Positions 17,533 through 26,809 of a DNA stretch of 64,000 nucleotides are shown one piece after another. This stretch comes from Sansalvadorimonas sp965221135. GTDB lineage: Bacteria > Pseudomonadota > Gammaproteobacteria > Pseudomonadales > Endozoicomonadaceae. The notes below the pieces were generated by a model. That model saw nothing but the letters and a program-made list of their open reading frames with translations. It made no database searches and had not been told where the DNA came from. Position 1 is the first letter of the stretch. Each line of letters starts with the position of its first letter. Location: contig CBDCRZ010000121.1 of assembly GCA_965221135.1 (NCBI GenBank), positions 744,001 through 808,000 of the forward strand, in the 5' to 3' direction. Made by a program: the position numbers and the translations under genes.

Positions 17533-19014
17533 TTAGTCCGGCAGTGGTGCATACCCTCCTCTCCACTTGCTCTTTGGCGGGTTAGCAGCTTTCCATTCTT
17601 TCTCCATTGTTTTCAGCTCTTTAATAATGCGCTGATAGATGCCTCTCTTGTGCGGGTTCTTTTTGCATTGTATCTGTGCGATTTCAAGGGGCCGTCGGCA
17701 AGACGCCCCATACTTGAGGAAGGGGTTAGCCCCAGCAGTTCTCAGCAGTTTGACTATCTCCTCGTGGCCATTTTCAGCGGCTCTATAAAGTACAGTGGCA
17801 CTGCCCTCGTTGTGCTGAAAATCTGGATTGGCGTGTGCGTTAAGGAGCAACTCAACAGTCCCTTTGTGTCCATGCCTGGTGGATATCAACAGTGGAGTGG
17901 AGCCATCATTGCGAGGAATGTCTGGATCGGCGCTTTTTGCAAGAAGAAGCGCGACAATATCATCGTGACCTTCCTGGGAAGCTATAAACAGTGGAGTGGC
18001 TCCATTATTGCGTGGAAGGTCTGGATTGGCGTTTTGTGCAAGAAGAAGCGTGACAATCTCATTGCGCCTCTGGTAGGAAGCTATAAACACTGGAGTGGCT
18101 CCATCATTGCGAGGAAGGTCTGGATAGGCGCTTTGTGCAAGAAGAAGCGCGACAATATCATCGTGACCTTCCTGGGAAGCCATAAACAGTGGAGTGACTC
18201 CATTCTTGTTTTGATGGTTTGGATTGGCGTTTTGTGCAAGAAGAAGCGTGACAATCTTATTGCTCCTCTGAGAGGAAGCAATAAGAAGTGCAGTATCTCC
18301 ATTATTGCATTGAAGGTTTGGATTGGCGTTTTTTGCAAGAAGAAGCGCGACAATATCATCGTTACCTTCTCGGGAAGCCATATAAAGTGCGGTGCTTCCA
18401 TTATCGCACTGAATATTTGGATTGGCGTTCGCATTAAGAAGAAGCGCGACAATATCTTTGTGGCCCTCCTGGGAAGCCATATAAAGTGCGGTGGTTCCAT
18501 CATCGTACTGAATATTTGGATTGGCGTTCGCCTTAAGAAGAAGCTCGACAATATCATCGTAACCTTCCTGGGAAGCCATAAACAGTGGAGTGGCACCACT
18601 CTTGCTTTGAAGGTTTGGATTGGCGTTTTTTGCAAGAAGAAGCTCGACAATATCTTTGTGGCCATTCTGGGAAGCCATAAGCAGCGGAGTGACTCCATTC
18701 CTGAACTGACGATTTGGATCCGCTTGATTCTCAAGAAGAAACTCGATGACCTCCATGTGAACCTCCTGGCAAGCCAAATACAAAGGCGACACCATGCATT
18801 CCATTTTATTACCAGCCATAAAAGTCTGATTGATATAATCGGGGTTTTCCCTCAAAAGTTCTTTTACCCACTCAAGGTTCCCCGTTCGGCATGCGGCCAG
18901 AATTTCAGGCTCTTTCTTTGGGTTCTTTCTTTCCTGAGGCGCAGCGTTCGTGCTTGCAGGTGTCTGCACGGTAGGCTGGTGGAAACGTGGCCGACCGGAA
19001 ACAGGGTTGATCAT
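17533..19014 (-). CDS. Ankyrin-repeat protein, copy 1 (about 12 repeats)
   Basis: About 493 residues from ATG 19014 (MINPVSGRP), with AAGGA seven bases upstream; the frame is open to 19092 without a ribosome site. A proline-rich leader with a basic patch (QERKNPKKEPE) leads into about twelve 33-residue ankyrin repeats of the form DGATPLFIASQEGHDDIV-ALLL-ANPDL. The C-terminus is a conserved basic/aromatic tail (QCKKNPHKRGIYQRIIKEL... GGYAPLPD). There is no signal peptide or membrane segment. Ankyrin repeats mediate protein-protein binding; in symbionts and intracellular bacteria such proteins are often injected effectors, which is inference here. It is the first of four tandem paralogs, each divergent from a phage-gene fragment. 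Confidence 0.85.
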   Translation of the reverse strand: MINPVSGRPRFHQPTVQTPASTNAAPQERKNPKKEPEILAACRTGNLEWVKELLRENPDYINQTFMAGNKMECMVSPLYLACQEVHMEVIEFLLENQADPNRQFRNGVTPLLMASQNGHKDIVELLLAKNANPNLQSKSGATPLFMASQEGYDDIVELLLKANANPNIQYDDGTTALYMASQEGHKDIVALLLNANANPNIQCDNGSTALYMASREGNDDIVALLLAKNANPNLQCNNGDTALLIASSQRSNKIVTLLLAQNANPNHQNKNGVTPLFMASQEGHDDIVALLLAQSAYPDLPRNDGATPVFIASYQRRNEIVTLLLAQNANPDLPRNNGATPLFIASQEGHDDIVALLLAKSADPDIPRNDGSTPLLISTRHGHKGTVELLLNAHANPDFQHNEGSATVLYRAAENGHEEIVKLLRTAGANPFLKYGASCRRPLEIAQIQCKKNPHKRGIYQRIIKELKTMEKEWKAANPPKSKWRGGYAPLPD

Positions 19015-19103
19015 GTCGGGTTCCTTGCAATAAATGATTTGCCTCTTTGAGTGGTCAGGCGCCCACAAGTTCGCCCCGAATAGCTGACACACAGGACAGT
19101 GTT

Positions 19104-19400
19104 ATGACGATTAACAAGGATGACATCAAGTGTTACTCCTCACGGAGGCTCACCGACGAGGGTGATGGCGGGGGCCGGGCTACTGGAAACCTGGTGGTCG
19201 ATGCGAGGTGAATAATCTGTTTCGGGATATCAGCCAGATAGACCGCACAGTGGGCGATGTTTCCATGCGCAAAGTTTACGTCGGTGTGGTGCTGTTCGAT
19301 ATCAACAGCCCCGCAATCGCATTAAGAATACAGGTCTCGGATTCTTCTCGCGGTGACAATCAGGCTGCTGACGATAGGTGCAAACCAGCCATGACAGAGA
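19104..19400 (+). pseudogene. Probable phage-gene fragment, copy 1 (frameshifted)
   Basis: ATG 19104 begins MTINKDDIK and continues with RLTDE, GGRATGNLVVD, NNLFRDISQIDRT, GDVSMRKVYVGVV and IALRIQVSDSS before running into the 3' end of the next ankyrin gene. The conserved run resembles an uncharacterised phage structural protein as I recall it; I cannot confirm the family. This copy has frame disruptions near 19130 and 19205 relative to copy 2. It is divergent from ankyrin copy 1. Confidence 0.5.
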
Positions 19401-19417
19401 GAATCGCATCAGTTCTA

Positions 19418-21010
19418 TTAGCCCGGCAGTGGTGCATACCCTCCTCTACACTTGCTCTTTGGCGGGTTAGCAGCTTTCCATTCTTTCTCCATTGTTTTCA
19501 GCTCTTTAATAATGCGCTGATAGATGCCTCTCTTGTGCGGGTTCTTTTTGCATTGTATCTGTGCGGCTTCAAGGGGGCGTTTGCCAGTCACACTACTCTT
19601 GAGGAAGGGGTTAGCCCCAGCAACTTTCAGCAGTTTGACTATCTCCTCGTGGCCATGATCTACGGCTGTATAAAGTGCAGTGGCACTGCTCCCGTTGGGC
19701 AGAAAATCTGGATCGGCGTGTGTGTTAAGGAGCAACGCAACAGTCCCTTTGTGACCTTCCTGGGAAGCGACAAACAGTGGAGTGGCGCCATCATTGCAAG
19801 GAAGGTCTGGATTGACGCTTTGTTGTGCAAGAAGACGCGCGACAATATCATCGTGACCTTCCTGGGAAGCGATAAACAGTGGAGTGGCGCCATCATTGCA
19901 AGGAAGGTCTGGATTGACGCTTTGTTGTGCAAGAAGACGCGCGACAATATCATCGTGACCTTCCTGGGAAGCGATAAACAGTGGAGTGGCTCCATCATTG
20001 AGAGGAAGGTCTGGATTGACGCCTGGTTGTGCTAGAAGAAGCGCGACAATATCATCGTTACCTTTCAGGGAAGCCATAAACAGTGGAGTGGCGCCATCAT
20101 TGCGAGGAAGGTTTGGATTGGCGTTCGCCTTAAGAAGAAGCGCGACAATCTCATCGTAACCTTCCTGGGAAGCCATAAACAGTGGAGTGACTCCATTCTT
20201 GTTTTGAAGGTTTGGATTGACGTTTTTTAAAAGAAGAAGTTTGACGACCTCTTTGTGGTCATTCTTGGAAGCCATATAAAGTGCGGTGGTTCCATCATCG
20301 CACTTTATATTTGGATTGGCGTTCGCCTTAAGAAGAAGCGCGACAATATCATCGTCACCTTCATGGGAAGCCATAAACAGTGGAGTGGTGCCATCATTGC
20401 GAGGACGGTCTGGATTGACGCTTTGTTGTGCAAGAAGAAGCGCGACAATATCTTTGTGGCCCTTCTGGGTAGCCATATAAAGTGCGGTGGTTCCATCATC
20501 GCACTTTATATTTGGATTGGCGTTCGCCTTAAGAAGATGCGCGACAATATCATCGTGACCTTCCTGGGAAGCCAAAAACAGTGGAGTGGCTCCAGTATTG
20601 CGTGAAAGGTCTGGATTGGCGTTTTGTGCAAGAAGAAGCGCGATAATATCTTTGTGGCCATTCTGGGAAGCTATAAACAGTGGAGTGGCTCCATTCATGA
20701 ACTGACTATCTTTATCCGCTTTATTCTCAAGAAGAAAATCGACGACCTCCTTGCGACCCTCCTGAGAAGCCAAATACAAAGGCGACATCATGAATTCCAT
20801 TTTATTACCAGCCATAAAAGTCTGATTGATATAATCGGGGTTTTCCCTCAAAAGTTCTTTTACCCACTCAAGGTTCCCCGTTCGGCATGCGGCCAGAATT
20901 TCAGGCTCTTTCTTTGGGTTCTTTCTTTCCTGAGGCGCAGCGTTCGTGCTTGCAGGTGTCTGCACGACAGGTTGGTAGAATAGTTGTCCATGGGAAACTG
21001 GGCTGGTCAT
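19418..21010 (-). CDS. Ankyrin-repeat protein, copy 2 (about 13 repeats)
   Basis: 530 residues from ATG 21010 (MTSPVSHGQLFYQP), preceded by AAGGAACCTTCT. The leader (PASTNAAPQERKNPKKEPE), ankyrin stack and basic tail match copy 1. Some repeats carry one extra residue (ALLLAQQSVNPDLP), and two adjacent repeats are identical at the protein level (DGATPLFIASQEGHDDIV, both followed by ARLLAQQSVNPDL), showing recent duplication inside the stack. No export signal. Probably a cytosolic or injected protein-binding scaffold; its partner is unknown. Confidence 0.85.
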   Translation of the reverse strand: MTSPVSHGQLFYQPVVQTPASTNAAPQERKNPKKEPEILAACRTGNLEWVKELLRENPDYINQTFMAGNKMEFMMSPLYLASQEGRKEVVDFLLENKADKDSQFMNGATPLFIASQNGHKDIIALLLAQNANPDLSRNTGATPLFLASQEGHDDIVAHLLKANANPNIKCDDGTTALYMATQKGHKDIVALLLAQQSVNPDRPRNDGTTPLFMASHEGDDDIVALLLKANANPNIKCDDGTTALYMASKNDHKEVVKLLLLKNVNPNLQNKNGVTPLFMASQEGYDEIVALLLKANANPNLPRNDGATPLFMASLKGNDDIVALLLAQPGVNPDLPLNDGATPLFIASQEGHDDIVARLLAQQSVNPDLPCNDGATPLFIASQEGHDDIVARLLAQQSVNPDLPCNDGATPLFVASQEGHKGTVALLLNTHADPDFLPNGSSATALYTAVDHGHEEIVKLLKVAGANPFLKSSVTGKRPLEAAQIQCKKNPHKRGIYQRIIKELKTMEKEWKAANPPKSKCRGGYAPLPG

Positions 21011-21099
21011 AGAAGGTTCCTTGTAAAACGTGATTTTCTTCTATGAGTGACCAGAGGTTCAAAAGTTCGTCTCGATTAACTAACACACATGACAGTGTT

Positions 21100-21390
21100 A
21101 TGACGATTAACAAGGATGACATCAAGGTTTACGTTTCCCAGCGACTCACCGACGAGGACGACGCCGGAGGTCGGGCTACTGGAAACCTGGTGGTCGATGG
21201 CGAGGTGAATAATCTGTTTCGGGATATCAGCCAGATAGACCGCACAGTCGGCGATGTTTCTATGCGCAAGGTCTGCGTCGGTGTGGTGCTGTTCGATATC
21301 GACAGCCCCGCAATCGCATTAAGAATACAGGTCTCGGATTCTTCTCGCGGTGACAATCAGGCTGCGGACGGTAGGTGCAAACCAGTTATG
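21100..21390 (+). pseudogene. Probable phage-gene fragment, copy 2 (best preserved)
   Basis: Same gene fragment as at 19104, here uninterrupted from MTINKDDIKVYVSQRLTDED through DGEVNNLFRDISQID to ALRIQVSDSSRGDNQAADGR, then fused to antisense ankyrin sequence. It lacks a natural 3' end. The intact 5' part with a start codon may still be translated. Confidence 0.5.
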
Positions 21391-21414
21391 ACAGAGAGAA
21401 TCGCTTCAGTTCTA

Positions 21415-21855
21415 TTAGTCCGGCAGTGGTGCATACCCTCCTCTCCGCTTGCTCTTTGGCGGGTTAGCAGCTTTCCATTCTTTCTCCATTGTTTTCAGCT
21501 CTTTAATAATGCGCTGATAGATGTCTTTCTTTTGCGGGTTCTTTTTGCATTGTATCTGTGCGATTTCAAGGGGCCGTCGGCAAGACGCCCACTTGAGGAA
21601 GGGGTTAGCCCCAGCAGTTCTCAGCAGTTTGACTATCTCCTCGTGGCCATTTTGAGCGGCTCTATAAAGTACAGTGGCACTGCCCTCGTTGTGCTGAAAA
21701 TCTGGATTGGCGTGAAGGTTCCCCGTTCGGCATGCGGCCAGAATTTCAGGCTCTTTCTTTGGGTTCTTTCTTTCCTGAGGCGCAGCGTTCGTGCTTGCAG
21801 GTGTCTGCACGACAGGTTGGTAGAAAAGTTGTCCATGGGAAACTGGGCTGGTCAT
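21415..21855 (-). CDS. Ankyrin-repeat protein, copy 3 (internally deleted)
   Basis: 146 residues from ATG 21855 (MTSPVSHGQLFYQP) with the family AAGGAACCTTCT site. The leader and the first helix (PEILAACRTGNL) are joined in frame to the last repeats (HANPDFQHNEGSATVLYRAA), then the conserved basic tail. About ten repeats were removed cleanly, keeping the frame, most simply by recombination between repeats. Only one to two ankyrin units remain, too few for a stable stack, so function is doubtful. Confidence 0.7.
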   Translation of the reverse strand: MTSPVSHGQLFYQPVVQTPASTNAAPQERKNPKKEPEILAACRTGNLHANPDFQHNEGSATVLYRAAQNGHEEIVKLLRTAGANPFLKWASCRRPLEIAQIQCKKNPQKKDIYQRIIKELKTMEKEWKAANPPKSKRRGGYAPLPD

Positions 21856-21944
21856 AGAAGGTTCCTTGTAAAACGTGATTTTCTTCTATGAGTGACCAGA
21901 GGTTCAAAAGTTCGTCTCGAATAACTGACACACATGACAGTGTT

Positions 21945-22235
21945 ATGACGATTAACAAGGATGACATCAAGGTTTACGTTTCCCAGCGGCTCACCGACGA
22001 GGACGACGACGGAGGTCGGGCTACTGGAAACCTGGTGGTCGATGGCGAGGTGAATAATCTTTTTCGGGATATCAGCCAGATAGACCGCACAGTCGGCGAT
22101 GTTTCCATGCGCAAAGTTTACGTCGGTGTGGTGCTGTTCGATATCGACAGCCCCGCAATCGCATTAAGAATACAGGTCTCGGATTCTTCTCGCGGTGACA
22201 ATCAGGCTGCTGACGGTAGGTGCAAACCAGTTATG
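21945..22235 (+). pseudogene. Probable phage-gene fragment, copy 3
   Basis: Nearly identical to the fragment at 21100: MTINKDDIKVYVSQRLTDED to SDSSRGDNQAADGRCK, again truncated where ankyrin copy 4 begins on the opposite strand. Confidence 0.5.
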
Positions 22236-22259
22236 ACAGAGAGAATCGCTTCAGTTCTA

Positions 22260-23150
22260 TTAGTCCGGCAGTGGTGCATAGTCTCCTTTCCACTTGCTCT
22301 TTGGCGGGTGAGCAGCTTTCCATTCTTTCTCCATTGTTTTCAGCTCTTCAATAATGCGCAGATAGATGTCTCTCTTTTGCGGGTTCTTTTTGCATTGTAT
22401 CTGTGCGGCTTCAAGGGGCCGTCGGCCAGACTCCCTATTCTTGAGGAAGGGGTTAGCCCCAGAAGCTTTCAGCAGTTTGACTATCTCCTCGTGGCCATGC
22501 TCTGCGGCTATATAAAGTGCAGTGGCATTGCCCTTGTTGTGCTGAAAATCTGGATTGGCGCGTGCGTTAAGTAGCAACTCAACAGTCTCTTTGTGTCCGC
22601 GCCAGGAGGATGTAATCAGTGGAGTGGTGCCATCATTGCGAGGACGGTCTGGATTGACGCTTTGTTGTGCAAGAAGATGCGCGACAATATCATCGTGACC
22701 TTCCTGGGAAGCCACAAACAGTGGAGTGGCTCCATTATTGCGTGAAAGGTCTGGATTGGCGTTTTGTGCAAGAAGAAGCGCGATAATATCTTTGTGGCCA
22801 TTCTGGGAAGCTATAAACAGTGGAGTGGCTCCATTCATGAACTGACTATCTTTATCCGCTTTATTCTCAAGAAGAAAATCGACGACCTCCTTGCGACCCT
22901 CCTGAGAAGCCAAATACAAAGGCGACACCATGAATTCCATTTTATTACCAGCCATAAAAGTCTGATTGATATAATCGGGGTTTCCCCTCAAAAGTTCTTT
23001 TACCCACTCAAGGTTCCCCGTTCGGCATGCGGCCAGAATTTCAGGCTCTTTCTTTGGGTTCTTTCTTTCCTGAGGCGCAGCGTTCGTGCTTGCAGGTGTC
23101 TGCACGACAGGTTGGTAGAAAAGTTGTCCATGGGAAACTGGGCTGGTCAT
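22260..23150 (-). CDS. Ankyrin-repeat protein, copy 4 (about 6 repeats)
   Basis: 296 residues from ATG 23150 (MTSPVSHGQLFYQP) with the AAGGAACCTTCT ribosome site. Leader and basic C-terminal tail are as in the other copies, with about six ankyrin repeats between. The first three repeats are close to those of copy 2 and the last resemble copy 1, so it may be a recombinant or shortened allele. No signal peptide or membrane segment. Confidence 0.82.
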   Translation of the reverse strand: MTSPVSHGQLFYQPVVQTPASTNAAPQERKNPKKEPEILAACRTGNLEWVKELLRGNPDYINQTFMAGNKMEFMVSPLYLASQEGRKEVVDFLLENKADKDSQFMNGATPLFIASQNGHKDIIALLLAQNANPDLSRNNGATPLFVASQEGHDDIVAHLLAQQSVNPDRPRNDGTTPLITSSWRGHKETVELLLNARANPDFQHNKGNATALYIAAEHGHEEIVKLLKASGANPFLKNRESGRRPLEAAQIQCKKNPQKRDIYLRIIEELKTMEKEWKAAHPPKSKWKGDYAPLPD

Positions 23151-23239
23151 AGAAGGTTCCTTGTAAAACGTGATTTTCTTCTATGAGTGACCAGAGGTTC
23201 AAAAGTTCGTCTCGATTAACTGACACACAGGACAGTGTT

Positions 23240-23370
23240 ATGACGATTAACAAGGATGACATCAAGGTTTACGTTTCCCAGCGACTCACCGACGAGGACA
23301 ACGGCGGAGGTCGGGCTACTGGAAACCTGGTGGTCGATGGCGAGGTGAATAATCTTTTTCGGGATATCAG
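23240..23370 (+). pseudogene. Probable phage-gene fragment, copy 4 (short)
   Basis: The same start (MTINKDDIKVYVSQRLTDED) runs to VNNLFRDI and then abruptly changes to unrelated sequence near 23370. This marks the right edge of the ankyrin cassette array. Confidence 0.5.
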
Positions 23371-23862
23371 ACGGTGGACAGTATCAGCCAGCCGAACCCA
23401 TCAACAGAAGCCAGCACGGCACCTTGGGCACTGGCTTGCCTTTCTAATGAGCGGATACGTTTAATCTCAATGCTTTCCACGCCTTTCACTTTGCCGAGAA
23501 CGAGTTCAGAAGAAAAACAGAACAAATCATTATGGCTGCGGGTGATATCTGTCATTGATGCATTACCCGGCAAGATAAGACCAACCAACCTTGCTATCTC
23601 CGCCCGGTCGTCTTTCTTTCCTCCGGAGATCTCCCCTTCACCCAGCCCCCAGTCATACAAAATCACAAACTACAGTGAGTTGCCAAAGAGTGCGCATCAG
23701 CTCCCCTTTGGGATTAAAGGTAATAGCCGTTTGCGGATCTTGCTGGTGGAAAGCATTGATCTGGATAATATCGGAGTGAGGATGTACGCAGGGAGGTGAC
23801 CTTGCAATACTGCCCTCCCTTGATGGTATTGACGACTGCAGCCTAAAAAGCAGGAATGCCAT
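23371..23862 (-). pseudogene. Degenerate unidentified coding fragments
   Basis: On the minus strand two short frames read protein-like sequence (DIIQINAFHQQDPQTAITFN, then after a shift ILYDWGLGEGEISGG ... SLERQASAQGAVLASVDGFG). I do not recognise the family. The position next to lysis-gene and phage-gene relics suggests prophage origin. A plus-strand frame of 141 codons overlaps it and looks less protein-like. Confidence 0.3.
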
Positions 23863-23924
23863 GTTCTATCGTGCTGTGAGCAACACCCGGATCAGTTTCA
23901 AAAGAACTCCAACCTCAAAGCTTA

Positions 23925-24290
23925 CCTTTTACACCCTGAAAATCGAGCAGGGTTTCTGCTGACGTGAAAGCAGCCTGATTCTTGCGAAGCACTCTGAGGC
24001 AACGGTCAAAGTCATCCGGCAGTGCCTGCAGCTCACTGGTATCATCATAGACCTGATAGAGAGTATGAAGGCCGTTGGGATTCGCCAGATGATTAACCCG
24101 ACGAAGGTCTTCATCCATCAAATCCTGGTCATACTTCGTCAGCGGCTCTGCGAATTCAGAAAGCTGGCCGGGTAGGAAAGAAAGTTATCCCAGTCGATAT
24201 ACTCCGGGGTCGACCAACCTCGAAAAGTAAGCCACTCCCTGATACTAACCGACTCAGCTCTATGGGCCAGATCAATAAGTGCTTCCATTG
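23925..24290 (-). pseudogene. Frameshifted hypothetical protein
   Basis: Reading leftward from 24290, MEALIDLAHRAESVSIREWL and TPEYIDWDNFLSYPASF are joined, after a shift near 24160, to EFAEPLTKYDQDLMDEDLRR and LHTLYQVYDDTSELQALPDD. The two parts together resemble one soluble acidic protein of about 120 residues. I cannot name it. Confidence 0.35.
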
Positions 24291-24349
24291 CACCATCCTT
24301 GCGCGTTCCGTGCGCCTTGTTATTGTTCGACGTCTTCCCTGCTACTTTA

Positions 24350-25681
24350 CCGTTTAAACATACAGCAATATCGACCGGCCAGGACTTAAGCGGTTAATGG
24401 CCGCGGGTGAGCGGAATGAGTCGATATCATCATTGTCTACAAGATCGATCGTCTCACCCTCTCCATCACCGACTTTGCCAAACTGGTGACGGTACTGAAT
24501 GATCACGAAGTGTCCTTCATCTCAGTGACCCAGCCTCTGGATACCACTGACAGCATGGGACGACTCACTCTTCATATGTTGCTGTCTTTGCCCAGTTTGA
24601 ACGGGAAATTACTGGTGAGCGGATTCGGGACAAGTTTGCCGAGTCAAAGAAGAAAGTGGTGCAGATGATCTTTGAAACCTTTATTGCCACCCGCTTCGCA
24701 CCGAAACCAGTTACCGCATCAATGATATGGGCTTTCGTACCAGGCTGTATCGTCATAAGGATGGCAGTACCTTGGGAGGCCTGCCTTACCAAAAGAGCAC
24801 GCTTTGCAAACTGCTTAATAACAACGTTTATAGGGGATTCGTCCACCACCAGGGTGATTGGTACCCCGGTCAGCACAGCGCCATTGTGGGTCAGATCCTA
24901 TGGGATCAAACCGAAGCCATTTTCAACAGCCACCGGGCTTTTCGCGGCACAGAGTCCCGCTGGAAACACAGCCCGGCGTTCGTTTGGCACAGACGGTATA
25001 GCTCTTGTGCCCACCAGTGGCCGACGACGGGGCAAACGTTACCGTTACTACACCAGCAACACCGCTTTGAAAAAAGGCTACCGGGAGAAAAGTTCCACCC
25101 CATGCCCGTCGAACCGCTGGAGCAGCCTGTCCTTCAAGAGATTGGTCGATTACTAAACCAGCCCTCACTACTCCTGCAAATTAACCAGAAAAGCCGGGAG
25201 CAGGAACCGGCACTGGATTACGACCAGACCATTCAGACACTGCAGACCTTGAACACCATCTGGAGTGAGCTTTTTACCAATGAACAACAACGGCTGGCCC
25301 AACTGCTGATTAAACGTATCGAGGTAAAAGACAGCCGCACCCATATCCAGACCAGCGATGGACAGGTTATCGAAGCTGCTCCCGCCAATATCGATATCGC
25401 TTTAATCAAGGCGCTGGCCCAGCGCCCATATCTGGCCGCAGCAACCGGCAACTGGCAACCGGCAACTGGCAACTGGAGAATACGATGGGGTGAGTGACCT
25501 GGCCCGCAAACGAGGCCAGACCAGTAGTTATGTGTCCCGCATCCTGCGGCTAACATTGCTGTCGCCCCACATGCAGGAAACCATTCTCTTCGGAAAAAGC
25601 CTGAGTGACCGGACGCTGGCGGATTTTATGGATGGGTTTCCGCCAGTGTGGCATGAACAACAGCAGTGGGTTAATCAATAA
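24350..25681 (+). pseudogene. Large serine recombinase, 5'-truncated and frameshifted
   Basis: Segments in three frames line up with the Pin-like large serine recombinases. They are LMAAGERNE and IIIVYKIDRLT (end of the resolvase domain), VTVLNDHEVSFISVTQPLDT, then the recombinase domain (YQKSTLCKLLNNNVYRG, GDWYPGQHSAIVGQILWDQ), a C-terminal coiled region (QQRLAQLLIKRIEV) and a final DNA-binding-like segment (TSSYVSRILRLTLLSP). The N-terminal catalytic Ser region is missing. At least three frameshifts occur, and a short GGCAACTGGCAACC repeat near 25440 has expanded. It probably drove integration of a former element in this zone. Confidence 0.7.
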
Positions 25682-26076
25682 CTCACTCCTGCCCCCCCTT
25701 GATTCACCCTCACTTTCCTTGCAAACAATCAACCTGTACACGACGACTGTTATTGATAACAGCCCAGTTCAGGCTCCCTTAATTCACCGAAAATAAGAGA
25801 AATCCAATGCTTAAGCTGTTCTATACAGCCATAAAGTTATCACGAACCCTGGACGACAGCGTTTTTGAAATAGGCGTAGATTAATGATCTCATAAGATTT
25901 TGTTCCGGCACCGTAAAATCCTCTCTACTACCGGAAAACCAGAGGACACGAGAATAACGGGGGTTTTGAGAGGCAAAACAGAGGATTGTTACGAAACAGA
26001 AAGGTACCGGCTTGAAGTCAGAAAGCGCCGGAAAAAACTGGGGATTTACCACTACTTCTCACAAGAGCAGAACACA
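25682..26076. other. Intergenic, mostly without coding potential
   Basis: Between the recombinase relic and the island boundary hairpin. It holds a LexA-like palindrome (25747-25762) and a segment (about 25900-26000) that resembles 30930-31020. Nothing else recognisable. Confidence 0.5.
25747..25762. promoter_or_regulatory. Perfect 16-bp palindrome matching a LexA box
   Basis: CTGTTATTGATAACAG is CTGT-N8-ACAG with fully symmetric arms, the gammaproteobacterial LexA operator pattern. No intact gene starts next to it. It could be left over from a phage or integron-type promoter, or be a chance palindrome. Confidence 0.4.
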
Positions 26077-26130
26077 AAAATCCCGCAGCAGATAACTGTT
26101 GCGGGATTTTCTTTTATGGCGGTGGTTGGG
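25930..26130. repeat. Left boundary repeat of a tRNA-Ser-linked island
   Basis: It shares an ordered set of blocks with about 30945-31135: TTTTGAG-GGCAAAACAG, the AAAATCCCGC hairpin, and the TGGCGGTG tRNA-end block. Identity is patchy between blocks. The pair behaves like att-type flanks of the 5-kb segment between them, though no integrase is present inside. Confidence 0.45.
26077..26110. terminator. Bidirectional terminator-like hairpin, degenerate copy of the tRNA-Ser terminator
   Basis: AAAATCCCGCAGCAG, loop, then a near-complementary arm ending GGGATTTT, with A and T runs on the two sides. It copies the hairpin at 31083-31112 that follows tRNA-Ser. It is followed by ATGGCGGTGGTTGGGG, which resembles the tRNA 3' end (TGGCGGTGAGGGAGG). 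Confidence 0.65.
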
Positions 26131-26317
26131 GCACTTTTGGGGGGCTATTTCTCTAATTATTCACTTCGCCCCCTTTTAGCTCAAGTACAGAGGTAGCTCT
26201 TCGTAGCCTGCATGTTGACCACCTGCCGATCGTATAAGAGGTGCCGCACTTATCCGGACTGAAACCAACTGCCACACTGGAAAATTCTCACTGAGAAACC
26301 CTCCTAGACAGAGTAAA

Positions 26318-26809
26318 TCATCTAGGACAGCCCCTTTTTTTAAATGGGAAATCAATATATATTTGAAGAAGGATGTATCTAACGCCATTCAAAACAACCT
26401 CATAAAACAACTTATCAGAACCTCCTGCAACATACCTCTCAAGTATACTGGCCTTTCGAAGATACATATCACCTGTAAAATGAACATCATCGTTATCTGA
26501 AAAAACAAGCGCTTTAGTATCGAGATTGTCCGGTGAAACAAAACCACTTATTGAATATTTCTTATATAATTTTACATCTACTGAGTCACCCATTGAATTT
26601 ATATCATTGATATATAACATTCCGGTGATTGATCTCTTCTTCAACTCCCCACCCGTCAGCATAAAAGCATCATAACACCCACCAATAAAATCAATCGTTG
26701 GGTTCATTGACGCTTTCACTGACTCGGTAGACACCTGTAAACAGATACAGAGAAACATCATGCACCATTTCTCCACAAGATACCTTTTATTTGATTCTTT
26801 CATAATCAT
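26318..26809 (-). CDS. Small secreted hypothetical protein
   Basis: 163 residues from ATG 26809 (MIMKESNKRYL), preceded by AGGAATAGCT; a second ATG lies six bases on. A hydrophobic stretch (MMFLCICLQVSTES) after a Lys-rich start acts as a likely Sec signal. The remainder has no family I recognise. The start overlaps the end of the upstream hydrolase gene by 23 bp, which implies translational coupling and a shared role. Base composition is AT-rich compared with the core genes, a sign of acquisition. Confidence 0.55.
   Translation of the reverse strand: MIMKESNKRYLVEKWCMMFLCICLQVSTESVKASMNPTIDFIGGCYDAFMLTGGELKKRSITGMLYINDINSMGDSVDVKLYKKYSISGFVSPDNLDTKALVFSDNDDVHFTGDMYLRKASILERYVAGGSDKLFYEVVLNGVRYILLQIYIDFPFKKRGCPR

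Larger units (their letters stand above)
17475..23370. repeat. Four-fold tandem cassette: ankyrin gene plus phage-gene fragment
   Basis: Each cassette has the ankyrin gene on the minus strand and the phage fragment on the plus strand, head to head, with about 90 bp between their ATGs. Junctions between cassettes repeat the same sequence (GGTGACAATCAGGCTGC then the ankyrin tail). Cassette length varies only through the number of ankyrin repeats. The layout indicates duplication by homologous recombination of a unit that had already joined the two genes. Confidence 0.75.

Noticed and set aside
17506..19050. Plus-strand open frames opposite the ankyrin genes (Trp/Ile/Lys-rich repeats)
   Set aside because: Antisense shadows of the repeated ankyrin codons. 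The minus strand has the ankyrin consensus, a ribosome site and a conserved tail.
26116..26135. A further tRNA-Ser gene at the left island boundary
   Set aside because: Only the first ~10 bases resemble the tRNA 3' end (TGGCGGTG); no acceptor, anticodon or variable arm follows.
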